This document shows positions 33,569-45,499 of a stretch of DNA of 64,000 nt, one piece after another. The notes beneath the pieces were generated by a model, which saw nothing but the letters and a program-made list of their open reading frames with translations, searched no databases and was not told the DNA's origin. Positions within the stretch are counted from its first letter, which is position 1; every line of letters starts with the position of its first letter. The stretch comes from Adineta vaga (lineage: Eukaryota > Rotifera), in contig CP075492.1 in NCBI GenBank assembly GCA_021613535.1, forward strand, positions 6,820,001 to 6,884,000, written 5' to 3'. The position numbers were made by a program, and so were the translations under genes.

Positions 33569-34039
33569 GAGTGAAAAATCTTTCTAAAATGAAAATTTTT
33601 GTGAAAAATAATTAAATATAATTAAGACTTATAATATAGTGCATTTTCAATAAGATTTATCGATCTATCGTATGTGAACTCAACCTTATATTCAATCAAT
33701 CAAAAAATGTTATCTGTCCTTTCTTTTTCTAAAAAAAAGAAAACAATTGTTTTACACTATTGGTTCAAAATATTGACTAATAAAACTAATTATGTTCTAT
33801 CGTCGTTTATTTTTTCTTTCTTTCTCCTCAAATCCTACCTTAAATCATAACAAAAACAACTTATGATGTATTCATATCAGATGAGTTCCTTTTCATATCG
33901 ATTGTAGCGACAAAGATAAGGGAGGTTAAGGGACTATGTTACAAAACATGGCGAAAGCTTCTTTTTTTCCTCTACTAAGAAGACGGTCGATTTCGATGAA
34001 TGAGACAACATTCAAATTCTTTACTTCTTTTTTATAGAT
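33569..34039. other. Divergent intergenic region
   Basis: Shared upstream region of TXNDC15 (left) and the LRP12-like gene (right). No motif is called. Confidence 0.4.
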
Positions 34040-37000
34040 ATGTCTTATGATTATTATGAAGTTCTTCTCATATTTTCTCTTTTATTTACATTAACCTCTG
34101 CCTGTTCAAATAATTCGTATTATAATTTATCATTTGGTCATATTGAAAATGTGAATTTTTTTTCGGGTAAATTTCAATCGAACAATATCTCCTGTTCATG
34201 GCGAATTCATAATGAAAAAGATAATATTCGATCATATTACATTATCTCATTACGTCAAATTGAAATTGATAATAATGAAAAATCTCTCCCTAATGAATTA
34301 GTATTAAAAACTGACCAAAAACAAATCATACTCAACAATATAAATCAACGAATTATATTGATTCCATCGTCCGGACATTTACAAATTGATCTTCAACAGA
34401 AAACTCAAACAACCAGTTTAAATATTCATCGTTTTCTACTGGAATTTCTCTATGTAAATAATAATACTAATGGTGATTTTTTTCGTTGCTCAAAAAGCGG
34501 AATACTCATTCCAAAACAATGGAAATGTAATTGTTTATATGAATGTTTAATAGATGATTATAGTGACGAAGAAAATTGTCCCGTTTGTTCAATAGTTCAA
34601 TCAACAAATAGTTTATTATGTCATTCAAATGAATATTGGTGTTTACCAATGAATAATCACACTGCCGATAAAATTGATTCAAAAGGTAAAAATTTTCTAT
34701 TTGATAAGCATCTGCATGATGTTTTTGTATAAATATGTAGTAAACACATATTGACTATGTCTGTATCATATAACTCGAATATGCTCAAGGGCAAATCATA
34801 TTTATCAAGTTTATTAGAAAAAAAAGGAACTCATTAGTACGGGTTATATCCTTACCCTCGAACTCATTAAATGCGTAGAGAAAAATGAGAAGATTATGTT
34901 TGCACTTATAAATTTCTTTGAAAGAAGATTAATTGAGCTGACTGATACCCTGTTTATTTATAGATGAGATTCTTTCAAGATCAAAACAGAAATGATTATA
35001 GGAAGAACGCAATAGTGAATTGATGACGTATTACTAATGTTATGTTTTTTAATTTAAAAACTAAATGAAAGAATGCAGAAAAACAGATGTGATAATTGAC
35101 AGCTTAGCAATGATGTTTTCTTTTCAATCTTATTTTATAAGGTTCCATTAAAGATTTATTTCTAATCTTTTCAGGTGTTTGTATTCCATATACTCAATCA
35201 TCTTCTCAATGTTCGTATACATCTCGATGTGAAACAATCGTTACATATTCACAAAATCATGGAGACATTGCAGTGAATAATGCAATGCTTTCTAATCGTC
35301 AATCATTATGTTTAATTCTCATTGCAGAAGAAAAACATAAGATAAAATTAATTTTAAATCAATTTAAATTTCTTGAAGAACGACCAGATTTAGAATTTGT
35401 TGTCTATGATGGAAGTGAAGAACAAAATCAAATATTAACTTCATCAAATTGGTATTCATCAAAACAAATTGTTCAAACTTATCAACATCATTTGATGACT
35501 ATTGTGATACGAAAACATTCAAAAAGTAATCCAAATGAATTCTTTCCTGTAGAAGAATCTTATGAAAATACAATTCTATTGAATATAACATGGTTAACTA
35601 GTTTATGTCCCGATGATGAAATGGTATGTAGTGGACATTTTGAATCAAAATGTTTTACTAAACAACAACGTTGTGATGGTTCGTAATAATTTGATGAGAA
35701 AATTTATTTTCAAAAATTCTATTCTTAGGTGTTTGGGATTGTATTAGTGGAGATGATGAAATAGGCTGTTTTCCAACTTTATGTCCAACATCATTTTTAT
35801 GTAATGATCCAATACATTTACCAACGGATCGACCAAGATGTTATACATGGTATGAACGATGCAATGGAAATGCATTTTGTGCAAATCGTACCGATGAAAG
35901 AAATTGTACAAACTGGTGGTGTAATTCCAATAATGGAACTTTTCTTTGTAAAAATCGAAATTGTATTTATGAAACATGGGTTTGTGATGGTAAGTTAGAA
36001 AATGGCATGTCTCAGTTTGAGAAGAGAAAGATAAGTGTAAATATTGAATTATCAGACATGCGATCATTATAGTGAATGTAATCATTAGTTATTTTGTATA
36101 TAGTTTTAGTGTGAGTTTCTCTTTCATGTCATATAAATCACAGAAACAATCGTTACCTGGAAAAAGTAATCATTTGTTTACCTACACTTCCCTTGATGAT
36201 ATTTTTCATAAATGTAAATAAAAGAAACCCTATAAATTACTTTTTCTTTTCAAGGTACGGATGATTGTGGTGATAATTCTGATGAAACAAATTGTCCATC
36301 TCGTATTCCACGTCGAGTTGTGACAGCTGCTGTGATTGGTGCTACAATTTGTTCGACACTGTTTATAATAGCACTTGCATGTACATGTAAACTTTTTCAT
36401 TTGCGTTCCGCTGAACAACGAGCTTCATATCGTTTATTAAATCCTCAACGATATATCGAACAACGACGAGAAGAACTTCAACGACATTCTAGTCGTCATC
36501 AATCATCGAGTGATGATTTACCATTGATAACAGATGAACCTCGACGTGTCGCACCACCATCATACAATCAAACGATGGGTTTTTCGGATGATAATGAAGA
36601 ACGACAAGCATTTCTTGCCGAACATTTACGAATGGCTGGTCTTGCAAATTTTATTCCATCATCAATAGCAAATTCTAGCGCAAGAACATCAAGATATCGA
36701 AATCGAAGACATCGGCGACATCGTCATCAGCACCATTATCATCGTCATTCTCATCGACGAATCGAAAGTGAAAGTAAATAGAAGATCTTTTTAAAAATTG
36801 TTCTACTCATAATTTTATTTAGATTCGCATACTACTCTACTTGAACCTCTTGTTACTAATTCACATTCTCTTGCACCTGCTGCTGCTGCTGCTGCTGCTA
36901 CTACTCCGTCCGTCAGTCGCTTTAATCGTTTTCGTTCACAATTTCGCTCTTTATTTACAACAAATCTTTCAGTGAACAATAACCATATTCCTGCAAATGA

Positions 37001-37340
37001 AATTGACACATGTGAACACCGTCTTACTTCTCAACCGATTGTTCTTACTACTCGATCTTGTATTGAATCTCATGAACTGCCACCATATACTGAAGAACAA
37101 TTATCATCGATTCGTCGTGAAAATGATATTCAATCATTTCTATCAACTCCATCGGCTAGACCATCATCAACATTACTTCGTATTCGTAAACATCACATAC
37201 CGTTGAATACAATACGAAATCATAATGAACAAGAAGAACAGCAATTGCCATCATCATCGTCATCATCATCACCACCAATAACTACGATGGAAGATGATGA
37301 ACAAGCCAGTAGCGATGATGATAAAATGTTAGTGCCTTGA
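34040..37340 (+). CDS. LRP12/LRP3-like LDL-receptor-related membrane protein
   Basis: Five exons: 34040-34685, 35175-35678, 35729-35989, 36255-36773, 36823-37340; 815 residues. Signal peptide (LLIFSLLFTLTSA), CUB-like domain (~22-145), LDL-receptor class A repeat ending DDYSDEENC, second CUB-like domain (~225-360), LDLa repeats with CDGVWDCISGDDEIGC, FCANRTDERNC and CDGTDDCGDNSDETNC, then a transmembrane helix. The juxtamembrane block RRVVTAAVIGATICSTLFII leading to CTCKLFHLR is very close to vertebrate LRP12/LRP3. The long cytoplasmic tail has APPSY and LPPYTEE (PPxY sites that could bind WW domains), an Ala run and Ser/Asp-rich stretches. LRP12-type proteins are endocytic or signalling receptors; the ligand here is unknown. 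The donor at 35679 is gttcgt, a weak site chosen because it alone restores the LDLa repeat. Confidence 0.87.
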
Positions 37341-38123
37341 TATGTACATTGATTATTTGTACAAAGACAATTTTTTTTTCTTTACTAACTCGATCTGATG
37401 TTGTGATGCAGAGAAAATTATTATTCCAAATTGTATGTGTGTGTGTCTATTACAGTGATGTTTTCTCTGCTTGTGCAGCAATAACTAATGATATACAGTG
37501 TTTGTATTTTTCTATATACTCACGAAAAAACATAAATTTTTCGCTAACCGTTAACAAAAAAATCGAATTCCTAATTAAACTCTTTACTTACAATCCGAAA
37601 TTTTTTTCTAAAAGCCAATGTATTCATTTCTTCTTATTTTTAAACAAATAGTTTAGCTGTAATCATAATGACTTGAATAGCAAAATCGACATTTTCAGAA
37701 TGCCCTACATTCTCAAACCTGACTTAATATCAGCTCTTGTGCATTGTTACTTAAGAATAATAATCATGATTCTAAAATAGTATTGTCCAAAGTATTTTTT
37801 GTATAATGGACATTTCTAAGAAACTATTCGCATATAATAAACTATACTGCATCAAGTTTCTAAGCAACCATCAACGCCATCTTTTTGATACCTTGATGAA
37901 ATATTCTGATTGGTCAATTGCCAGTGCATTATATGTATACGTCTGTTTTCAATTGATTGATGTAAAATACTTCTTTTCCTAGTCGTTTTATTTCATATAG
38001 AATAAGTACAAGAAAAGAGACAAACCTTGCTTACGTTTTTTTTGAAAAAAGCGTTTCATTGAAGCAGAACGAATAGTATTTCCTTGATACTGGTTGAACG
38101 AAGAAATAAAAAAAACGCTTAAC
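37341..38123. other. Intergenic region
   Basis: 3' flank of the LRP12-like gene and promoter side of the MFSD5-like gene. No feature is recognised. Confidence 0.4.
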
Positions 38124-40460
38124 ATGGATATGTTTATGTTTGCTCTTGGATTTCTCATATTTCTCTGTGCTATAATCCATTTCTATACACGACAAGTTCA
38201 ACAACAACCAAAAGATCCATCTTTTCGAGGATTTCAACAAACTTATTTAATCGTTTATTTATTAGCCGTTGGTAATAATTTATCTTTGAAAAAAAAGAAA
38301 GAAGTTTTCTCAATCACTTTGTTCTTTATTAATTATTAGCTGCTGATTGGCTTCAAGGACCTCATGTCTACGCATTGTATGAGAGTTATGGCATACAAAA
38401 ACATGAAATTGAAGTACTTTTTATTGCTGGTTTTGGATCTTCCATGATCTTTGGTACAGTTATTGCATCGTTAGCTGATAAATAGTAAATAAATGATATT
38501 TCTTCTTTTCATTTTCTAAATCTATTTTGATCATTTAGTGGAAGACGAAATACATGTTTGATGTATGGTATTCTTTACGGTATAGCATGCGCAACTAAGG
38601 TTAATAATTGATAAGAAACTGTTTTTTTTATCAATGAGAAGAATGTTTGTTCATTTTGTTTTCAGCATTTTCCGAATTTTTACATTCTACTTTTTGGACG
38701 ATTACTTGCTGGAATAGCTACATCAATTTTATTTAGTGCATTCGAATCCTGGTTAATCTGTGAACATCAACGTGTAAGATTTGACTTTTAAAAATCAATT
38801 GAAATAATTATATTTAATTCAATTTCTTATAGAGAAATTATGAACCGGAAACATTAACAATTATCTTTGCGAATGCAGCATTTGGAAATTCATTAGTTGC
38901 TATTATATCGGGAATTGCAGCACAACTTGTAGCGAATACATTTGGATATGTGTAAGTATTTTTCGATAAATTATTCACTTCGATATAGATGAATGAAAAT
39001 GTCTATTTTATTGTGTAGAGCACCATTCGATAGTGCGATTCTTTCGTTTATTGCCATGTGTGCATTATTAATAACAACCTGGTCAGAAAATCATGGAGAT
39101 GCAAACGCTCCAATTGCTCAATCATTTGTTTCTGCTTGGAACGCAATTAAATCTGGTAAAAGAAATTTCATGAAAAATAATTGATTGTGAAAATAATGAT
39201 ATGTCACTATTTTAGATCGAAGAATCTGTCTTCTTGGTATTGTTCAAGCTTTATTTGAAGCATCAATGTATGTTTTTGTTCTTGAATGGACACCGGCATT
39301 AACACAAGCATTGAATAAATCTGTTATTGACAAAACAGATAATAAAAATCCACCAATTCCACATGGTTTGAATATTACTTGATTTAATGAACAAATCTAA
39401 AATTAGAACGTTATTTTTAGGTTATGTTTTTGCAAGTTATATGGTTTCAATGATGATAGGATCGAATTTATTCAAAGTTTTATGTAATTATACAACACCT
39501 GAATCATTTATGAGGTAAGAATTGATTGTTCTCCTTTGAATTCATGAACTCTCTCTCTCTCTCTCTTGTTCTTTTTTAGACCAGTAGTTTTCATCTCGGC
39601 TTTATGTATGAGTGTACCAGTGTTTATGCCAACGGTAAAGGACAACTATCTATTGATGTAAACTTCAATAAGATTGCTTTTGCAGGCTCAATCGATTATG
39701 TTCGCTGCATTTCTGATCTTTGAATCTTGTGTTGGCATTTTCTGGCCGTAAGTCATTTGGAAAAGAAATATTTTTAGGATCGTTTTTTTAATGAAACTAC
39801 CGATTTATTAGAAGAGTGATAAAAATTGATTTTAATGAATGATCTTCTATTTTTAACAACCAAGAAATATGCTTGAAGTATTCTTGACTGCAAAGATAAT
39901 CCTTTATATCTTAAATGAAGGCAATCTTTTGATGAGACTGTCTTCTATTCTAATCATGTGATGACATACTTCTTCTTTGTTTCATTATAGAGCTATGGCA
40001 CAGATGCGTAGCAAATATGTTCCGGAAGAAGGTTAGTTTCAAATCTAATTTGTTCTCTTCTTATTTAACATCATTACTATATTAAAGCTCGTGCTACTGT
40101 GATGAATTATTTTCGTATTCCATTGAATTTAATTGTCGTGATTATTTTACTCAAAGTAAATTTCATTTGAAACTATATTTTCAAATCATCTCTATTCTAT
40201 CTTTAGGATTTTCAATTGAAAATTATTTTCAGTAGTTGCATTCTTTTCTTAACTTTGGCTGGTATCAGTATATTTTTATTACATCGGTATGAAAATATAA
40301 AATGATGTGAAAAATAACAATAGTTTTTCTTTATATTTCAAGAATATCATTACATGCAACGAAATCAATATCACCTTTGAATAATATTGTTACTGTTCCG
40401 CAACACGGTCTTAAATCATCAACAGATAATATTCATGAGAAACATTCAGATACTCTTTAA
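38124..40460 (+). CDS. MFSD5-like major facilitator (molybdate-anion transporter family)
   Basis: Fourteen exons: 38124-38271, 38340-38484, 38539-38599, 38666-38773, 38833-38951, 39019-39155, 39216-39365, 39421-39514, 39580-39634, 39686-39747, 39991-40031, 40088-40155, 40207-40286, 40343-40460; 461 residues. About 12 membrane helices. Family landmarks are ADWLQGPHVYALYESYG, the motif-A-like SLADKYGRRN, FSAFESWLICEH, and SCVGIFWPAMAQMRSKYVPE followed by ARATVMNYFRIPLNL. MFSD5 homologues are linked to molybdate uptake in algae and animals. Introns are 50-70 bp apart from 39748-39990. The cytoplasmic C-terminus is short and polar. Confidence 0.9.
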
Positions 40461-41190
40461 ATTTGAATTTCCAAATTATCATATTATTGTATTCTTTTCG
40501 TGATAAAAACTTAATCTTCTTTTCCGCTTTTAGTACTAACCAATATTTCGTGATATGAGTTTTCTATATTAATCGAATCTCGCTTTCCATTCTTAATAAT
40601 TACGTTGTTTTCGCACTATTTTACTTTGAATTTCAGTTTAATCAAATACGATTTATTTAATCGAAGAAAAGAAAAATACAAATATAATATTCTATTTATT
40701 GTTCTTAATATTGTTTATCATAAGATGTCTTTTTCTTTTCCTTATCGTTCTATTTTTCTTTCTGTTCTCTCAGGTGTTTTGGTTGCGCTTTGTATATATA
40801 TATCTAGCCATTCATAATCGAGGGTTTCGAAAAACAACAGGATCAGTCCGTCATCGCATGTTTTCTTTTCACGAACGAGAAAAAGAATCCAATAATCGAA
40901 CTATATCGATGGAGAGAAAAGAATAAGGAAAATATACACATATATGATAGACACTTTTATCGTACACTTGACTGGACATTATGTCTGAACAGAATGATCA
41001 ACAGAAAACGAGTCAGGTATGTGACAAAAGTGAAAGAGAGTGAGAGAGAGGGAGGGAGAAAGATATAACTTTTCTTTTCTATTTTCAAGAAGAACTATCT
41101 AAAGAAGATTATTGAACTTTGTACTATTAACTTTATTTTTTATGTTTGTATTCTAGAATTTAATTAATATATTGAATAAATAATAAAATC
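40461..41190. promoter_or_regulatory. 5' region of the GPAT gene with a possible spliced upstream ORF
   Basis: An ATG at 40981 opens MSEQNDQQKTSQ, followed at 41017 by a good donor (CAG|gtatgt). An acceptor (ttctag) near 41157 would join it to eight more codons and a TAA a few bases before the GPAT start. This would be a 5'UTR intron with a 20-codon upstream ORF. A (ga)-rich tract lies at about 41035-41060. Confidence 0.35.
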
Positions 41191-42639
41191 ATGGTGACAA
41201 CAGCACAAATTTTCACAATCGTAGGACTTCTATGTACACCAATGATCAGCATAGCTACTCTTGTACTTACACTTGCTGCATTGAATTTGTCACTTGGAGT
41301 ACGAAAATTATATGTTAAATTACTTGGATATCTATTTGATTATGCCACAAAGATTAAAAAAGATAGAGAAGTTACAATTGACTCTTCAAATTCCAATACA
41401 TCTAATCTATCAACACCGATTGTAGAAAAATTACCTGATGATCCGATTGAAATCACTTCAGAAACACCTTTACTTAGTGATTCAAACAAATCAAATGATG
41501 CACCTACTGATGTTTATCAAAAAACATCACGAGGTTCATCACAGACAGATATTCAATTTAGACTAGGTAAATCTATGTGTAAAAATAAGTGATATATATT
41601 TATTTTCTATTTATTTTAAGGAGATATAATGGATTATACACGTCAAGGTCTTGAAGCCATTGTTGATGATGAAGTAACAAAACGTTTTACATCAGCTGAA
41701 GAAATGGCTGTTTGGAATTTATTAACTCGTACTCAACAACAACATGAATATTTCTCTTTGCGTGTTACTATACTTTGGTTTCTTGGCTTTTGTATTCGTT
41801 ATTTTATCTTATTTCCATTTCGTCTTTGTCTATTTATGCTCGCTATCTTTTGGATGTTAGGTTCAGCAGTATTTCTCAAATATTTTCCAGGACAAAATGC
41901 CAAATTACGATATGGATTTTACATTAATATTGTTCTACATCGTATTTTATCACGTGTCTTCTCTGCAATAATAACATATCATAATACGGAATATCGCGCT
42001 AAATGTGGTTCAATTTGTGTTGCTAACCATACTTCACCTATTGATGTGATTATTCTCTCAACTGACAATAGTTTTTCTATGATTGGACAAAAACATGGCG
42101 GCTTCTTTGGCATGGTTCAACGAACTTTATCAAATACAGCTAATCATATTTGGTTTGAACGTTCCGAAGCAAAAGATCGTCATATGGTAGCAGAAAAAAT
42201 GCGTGAACATATTCAAATTGAAAATAATTTACCAATATTAATCTTTCCGGAAGGAACATGTATTAATAATACATCTGTTATGATGTTTAAAAAGGGTTGT
42301 TTTGAAATACGAGAAGCACCAATCTATCCTGTTGCGATTAAATATGATAATCGTTTTGGTGATGCATTTTGGAATTCATCTAAACATGATTTATTTCAAT
42401 ATTTAATCTTAATGATGACATCATGGGCGATTGTTGTTGATGTTTATTATTTACCACCAATGACAAATGAAGTAGATGAATCCTCAGTCGATTTCGCTCG
42501 TCGTGTCAAAGCAGCGATTGCAAAACAAGGTGGCTTCGTCGATTTAGAATGGGATGGTGGATTAAAACGTGCTTTGCCCAAGGCAGATTTCAAAGCAGAA
42601 GAGCAACGAAAATTTTATGAAATGTTAAAAACAGAATAA
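41191..42639 (+). CDS. Glycerol-3-phosphate acyltransferase 3/4-like (AGPAT9 family)
   Basis: Two exons, 41191-41566 and 41621-42639, with a 54-bp intron; 464 residues, the usual size for GPAT3/4. DYTRQGLEAIVDDEVTKRF and WNLLTRT are characteristic of the family. Acyltransferase motifs: NHTSPIDVIIL (catalytic His-Asp), GQKHGGFFGMVQR, FPEGTCINNT and YPVAIKYD. N-terminal and central hydrophobic helices (LLCTPMISIATLVLTLAAL; ILFPFRLCLFMLAIFWML) anchor it in the ER. The enzyme makes lysophosphatidic acid from glycerol-3-phosphate and acyl-CoA, the first step of glycerolipid and triacylglycerol synthesis. The acidic, Ser/Thr-rich loop at residues ~60-120 may be phosphorylated. Confidence 0.93.
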
Positions 42640-42855
42640 ATATCTAGTCGGAGTTCATCGAGTGAAAACAAACAAAAAGCGATTAATTATGTTCCTTTTC
42701 ATTTTCTTTTCTTCTTCTTGTACAAACAGTTTATTTTTCCGAAAAAGATAAACAAGTTCACATTTTTCTTTTTCTATAAAAGTATTGGATATATTCTTGT
42801 TGTTGTGTCATTTGTTCTTTCTAGATTGTACTATTGAATCGAATTTTTTTTAACA

Positions 42856-43450
42856 ATGCCAATTAGTCAACCAGCTAAACCACCACGTTATTCAGCAACA
42901 TGTAAGTTACTTGTGTTCGTAGTGGAATATATTCTTTATTTGTTCGAGATGATTAGATGAAGATGATACGTATCAATATCGACATGTTATTTTGGATAAA
43001 GGTATGGTTTCATTGATACCAAAAAATCGTTTAATGGACGAATGTGAATGGCGAGCTTTGGGAATTAAACAAGGAGCCAATTGGGAACATTATCTTATTC
43101 ATAAACCAGGTTAAAAAAAACGCATTCTTTTAAATCTTAATTTTATGAATATTCTATTCATTTATTTAGAACCATTTGTTCTTATGTTCCGTCGTTCTTT
43201 AAAGTATCGTGTCAATTCTGATTCATCAATTTTTCAACAACAAAATACTCATTTTCCAACGACACGTATACCACTCAGTGCAACAATGAATTCTTCATCG
43301 ACTTATCCTCTTGGTGATGCAACAAATACGAAAAATAATTTCAATTTTCGTGATACTCTTCGAATGGCTGTAAATCCTTATAAATTAATCAATAGTAATT
43401 ATAATGATGATTATCGTGGATCAAATTTTGAAAGTCATTGTGATAGATAA
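42856..43450 (+). CDS. Divergent CKS-like cyclin-dependent kinase subunit with C-terminal tail
   Basis: Three exons, 42856-42901, 42957-43109, 43170-43450; 159 residues against 79-112 for typical CKS proteins. The CKS core (residues ~10-80) is clear: YQYRHVIL, ECEWRALGIKQ, NWEHYLIHKPEP and MFRRSLKYR. Compared with human Cks1, the anion-pocket Arg20, Trp54 and Arg71 are kept, Lys11 is Thr and Ser51 is Gly, so phosphate binding may be weakened. The hinge motif HEPEPH is HKPEPF. About 80 Asn/Ser/Thr-rich residues follow the core. CKS proteins bind CDKs and phosphorylated partners to promote multisite phosphorylation. It lies ~190 bases upstream of a canonical paralogue, and both share intron positions, so it is a tandem duplicate that has diverged. 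Confidence 0.87.
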
Positions 43451-43639
43451 GCCGTATTGATGGAATGTTTCTTTTTCTTTTTTCTTCTCGTTATTAATGT
43501 CAGATAACATATATCTTGTGAATTTAGACTTTTTCTTTTTAAATATTTTATTCATTCAACGAACAATTGAATTCATTTTAGATAGTAAAAAAAAGACAAT
43601 ATTCTTGTCATTTGTCGTCGTTCTTCTTTTCCCAGCAAA

Positions 43640-44090
43640 ATGGCCGCAAAAGATGCAGCACAAAAAGATAAAGAATCACAAAAAGAACAGATCTATTATT
43701 CAGATACATATAAAGATGTAAGAAAATAGTTTTCTTTTATGAATTTCCAATTGTTTACTTTTTCGTTTAGGAAATGTATGAATATCGTCATGTAATTTTA
43801 CCTAAAGAAATTGCTAAAAAAGTACCAAAAGGTCGATTACTAACTGAAAATGAATGGCGTCATCTTGGCGTTCAACAATCACTCGGTTGGGTTCATTTTA
43901 TGATACATGAGCCAGGTAAATTACTGATTGTCATAACAATGAATTGTTCTCATTCCATATTCGTTTCTTTTAAGAACCACATATTCTACTATTTCGTCGT
44001 TCACTTAAAGTTAGCCTACAAGTTCACCAGCATCGAGCAGCAGCTGCTCAAGCGCAACAACAACAGTACAATGCCTTACATATGAAATAG
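43640..44090 (+). CDS. CKS1: Cyclin-dependent kinase regulatory subunit CKS1
   Basis: Three exons, 43640-43717, 43771-43915, 43975-44090; 112 residues. A short charged N-terminal leader precedes the core: [53 protein letters not shown]. Arg20, Ser51, Trp54 and Arg71 (human Cks1 numbering) and the HEPEPH hinge are all present; Lys11 is Thr, as in its neighbour. The C-terminus is a Gln/Ala-rich tail ending LHMK. It should be the main CKS adaptor of cyclin-CDK complexes in cell-cycle control. The last exon is in a different frame from the readthrough of intron 2, so a naive frame misses it. Confidence 0.92.
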
Positions 44091-44676
44091 CATTTCGGTT
44101 TTCTTTTTCATTCTACCCGTGACATAACATACCACATTGTAGTATTGGGCATGTGTGTACATTTTCTCATACTCTCAGGAAAAAAAACGTCAAAATTCGA
44201 ATGTATGCAAAATGCATGAGGAATTTTTTTTGTCTCTCTTCATTGATATCTATGTATATGTCAGATTTATTTGTGTGCGTGTGTATTAAATAATTTTCCT
44301 TTTTTTCTTGATTTATTTTTTTTGTTCATCTTGCGTTTACTGATCTTAATACGTCGTCTTATCTTTTTTTTTGGTCTGTGGTCTGATTATGGAACAAAAA
44401 TAGGAAAATACAGATTTAAATAATGATAATAGGAGAATAAAGAATATTAATCTATGTAACGAATAAGTTTATGAAACACGAAATATATACGTACGTAGTG
44501 TTATCTATGTCTGTACAAATGTACGAGATTTGTGATGAATGAACAAGAATCTCTTCAGAAACTGTTCTTAGAGAAGAGAAAATAAGATCGAACGAGAATT
44601 TTGTTTATATTTGCTTGTTTTTCTTCTATTGAAGAACACCGACATATTTTGATACTATTTTAGATCAAATTCTAGA
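44091..44676. other. Intergenic region
   Basis: AT-rich, no recognised feature. Confidence 0.35.
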
Positions 44677-45241
44677 ATGAAACTATCTTTTATCATCATA
44701 ATTTGTTCATTATTTGCAATCGAAAGTAGTTTTTTATAAGTGTAAAATGACATTTCATGTAACAATGAAGTTTTAGGTCTTTGTCGATCTTCAACTCATA
44801 GCTCGAAGTCGGAATGTCCAACGGGTGTACAGAAAGTTGCTTGCTTCGTCGATCCATGTTTTGTAAATTATATTCTGAGAATTAGTATTTTGAATATGTT
44901 TTATTCACCGTATAGATGAAGACATGTCAAACAGATTCAACATTAAAATGTATTTCGGATTATTGTGATGGTTGCAATGCTAAATGGATGAAACCCAATG
45001 GTGAAACAACTCAATGTCCTCCTAAGAAGAAATCTCGATGTCCATTTGGTCAAAAAGAGGTACAATGTTTTAAAGATCCATGCCAAGTAAGTAGTATCGT
45101 AAAATAATGAAGTTCCTCTTACATTTTCTTCACTAGGGTGAAACATGTCCACGAGATCCATCAGCAAAATGTATTTCAAACTATTGTGGTGGATGCAATT
45201 TCTCATGGAAGAAATCCAATGGAAAGAAAGCTCGATGTTAA
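44677..45241 (+). CDS. Small secreted cysteine-rich protein with tandem repeats
   Basis: Four exons, 44677-44725, 44777-44862, 44916-45086, 45137-45241; 136 residues. The signal peptide is MKLSFIIIICSLFAIES. The mature part has repeats of CPxGxxxVxCFxDPC followed by C...KCISxYCxGCNxxWxxxxG...C: one opening half-unit, one full unit, then a closing unit ending KARC. Exon boundaries follow the repeat (each breaks after DPCx). Similar YCGGCN units occur in many invertebrate secreted proteins, but no activity is established for them. The exon 1 donor is taken as GAAA|gtagtt because it joins in frame. Confidence 0.72.
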
Positions 45242-45499
45242 TACCAATCATAATGAACTACTTTCTTAATCTCTCTATATTTTTTTCAGTATTTGTCATA
45301 AACAAATGAATAATCAACAAAGATATACAACAGTTCAATGCTATTTTACACAAACTTTTAGCTAGTTTGAAAATCATGACTGAGTTACACCTCATATTTT
45401 AACATACATTACAGTACGAAATACATGTTTATAACACAGCCTATCAAGCAAGGCATGCTCAAAAACGAAACTATAAAAAAATCGATAATACATAACATC
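45242..45499. other. Convergent intergenic gap
   Basis: Short AT-rich gap between the Cys-rich protein gene and the leftward deiminase pseudogene. Confidence 0.35.
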
